From positions 1-12,912 of the forward strand of contig NZ_CALKTS010000111.1 in the NCBI RefSeq assembly GCF_937997595.1: DNA of 12,912 nt, written 5' to 3'. The first letter of the stretch is position 1; every line of letters begins with the position of its first letter. A program made the translations under genes and the position numbers. Shown here in pieces: positions 12,379 to 12,912 of this stretch. The notes beneath the pieces were generated by a model. That model worked only from the letters and a program-made list of their open reading frames with translations. It searched no databases and was not told the DNA's origin. This stretch comes from an uncultured Campylobacter sp. (lineage in GTDB: Bacteria; Campylobacterota; Campylobacteria; Campylobacterales; Campylobacteraceae).

Positions 12379-12912
12379 TCACGTGCACTGCATAAAAAAC
12401 GCGCTCACCCGCGTCCGCTCGCACCAAAACACATATAAAATCCCGCCGCTGCCGAAATATACCTCGCCGCCTTGCTCGCAGCTTGGAAGCTCGCTGTCAA
12501 GCTGCATCAAAAACTCCATCTTTTCGCCGCATATCGGGCACGTCGGCACTGAGGCGCCCTGTATCCACGAAGGCTCGTCGCCGATGCGCGCGAGGTTTTG
12601 CCTGCTGTTTGACATCCCCCAGTCCTGAGCCGCCCAGCGCGCGGGCGTGGGCGCCAGCGCGACCTCGCACTCCATTATCGGTTCGTCAAAGGCGTATTCA
12701 ACCTGCGTCCTTTCGCCGATACATCGCGGCACACCCTGCGCGTCGTGCTCGTAAAAGACTATCTCGCCTTCGTTTATCTCTCTGACGTGCGCGGCGAGGA
12801 TTAGACGCGGCAGCGATCGCACGGGCAAGTCGCGCGGCAGTGGGTCAAGCGTGATGAGATGAAATAGCGGATTTTGCGCATCGCCGTCCGGCTCGCCCAA
12901 GACCCCGCCGAG
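12379..12912 (-). CDS. DUF1963/YwqG-like protein with CPxC motif, partial (5' end outside the window)
   Basis: The reading frame is open to the right edge, giving 177 visible residues that begin LGGVLGEPDGDAQNPLF. The TTG at 12900 is not a convincing start. The C-terminal part has a pattern I recall from DUF1963/YwqG-like proteins: GDEPSWIQGASVPTCPICGEKMEFLMQLDS, then a glycine-rich FGSGGILYVFWCE turn and a final SAFFMQC. The CPIC pair and the later WCE cysteine may bind a metal. Earlier, LPRLILAAHVREINEGEIVFYEHD fits a beta-rich N-terminal half. The molecular function of this family is not known to me. It is the first visible gene of a minus-strand pair with the orphan at 11902–12354, and its 3' end exists again as an eroded copy at 11809–11893. 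Family assignment is moderate; the coding call is firm. Confidence 0.6.
   Translation of the reverse strand, partial: LGGVLGEPDGDAQNPLFHLITLDPLPRDLPVRSLPRLILAAHVREINEGEIVFYEHDAQGVPRCIGERTQVEYAFDEPIMECEVALAPTPARWAAQDWGMSNSRQNLARIGDEPSWIQGASVPTCPICGEKMEFLMQLDSELPSCEQGGEVYFGSGGILYVFWCERTRVSAFFMQCT

Noticed and set aside
12187..12785. Plus-strand open frames over the right-end genes (12187–12438, 12335–12628, 12483–12785)
   Set aside because: These are shadows of the two minus-strand genes, with low-complexity products and no start signals.
12898..12900. TTG at 12900 as a true start of the DUF1963-like gene
   Set aside because: The frame stays open to the window edge (LGGV before it) and no ribosome site is seen, so the gene is more likely cut by the edge.

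Overview
The window looks like a chromosomal segment from the genus Campylobacter (Campylobacterota). Three things point there. The order fabI – tpiA – pgk – gapA, and the neighbourhood 5-FCL/rny with a TlpA-like lipoprotein and ftsY, match blocks I know from C. jejuni. The fabI product is close to C. jejuni FabI. Promoters have a T-rich tract with an extended TATAAT and no obvious -35 box, and Shine-Dalgarno sites are of the AAGGAG type. The coding regions look richer in G+C than C. jejuni, so one of the oral, higher-GC species (for example the gracilis/showae/rectus group) is a reasonable guess. GC was judged by eye, not computed.

Layout. Positions 1–659 hold the 5' part of fabI (minus strand, cut by the left edge). 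A 365-base gap with structured repeats follows. Positions 1025–3943 are a tight lower-glycolysis operon on the minus strand, transcribed gapA → pgk → tpiA. A divergent promoter region leads to a small MliC-like lipoprotein (4081–4458, plus). After a 379-base gap comes an unrecognised 147-residue protein (4838–5281, plus). Convergent to it is a minus-strand unit, dedA → membrane-anchored barnase-type ribonuclease → barstar (6970 down to 5383), with a 2-base gap and a 4-base overlap. A 480-base AT-rich gap follows. Then comes the minus-strand set 5-formyltetrahydrofolate cyclo-ligase → rny (RNase Y) → SYLF-domain secreted protein (10146 down to 7451). A divergent promoter drives tlpA-like lipoprotein → ftsY (10227–11671, plus). 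The right end is accessory: a degenerate 3' remnant of a DUF1963-like gene, an AT-rich orphan gene, and a DUF1963-like gene cut by the right edge.

How the parts relate. The housekeeping content covers fatty-acid synthesis, lower glycolysis, mRNA decay (rny), folate salvage, envelope thiol chemistry and the SRP receptor. Placed between these blocks are small genes that look like interbacterial-conflict or immunity cargo: the barnase/barstar pair, and the partly duplicated array after ftsY. The three most unusual signals are: (1) a barnase toxin domain placed after an N-terminal membrane segment and a linker of more than 110 residues, translationally coupled to its barstar; (2) two inverted copies of a ~51-nt hairpin between fabI and tpiA whose inner stems differ by compensatory changes; (3) the eroded second copy of a DUF1963-like gene end next to an orphan gene. 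In addition, RAATTY (mostly AAATTT) is strongly over-represented throughout, especially between genes. I saw no tRNA, rRNA, CRISPR array, insertion sequence or origin.
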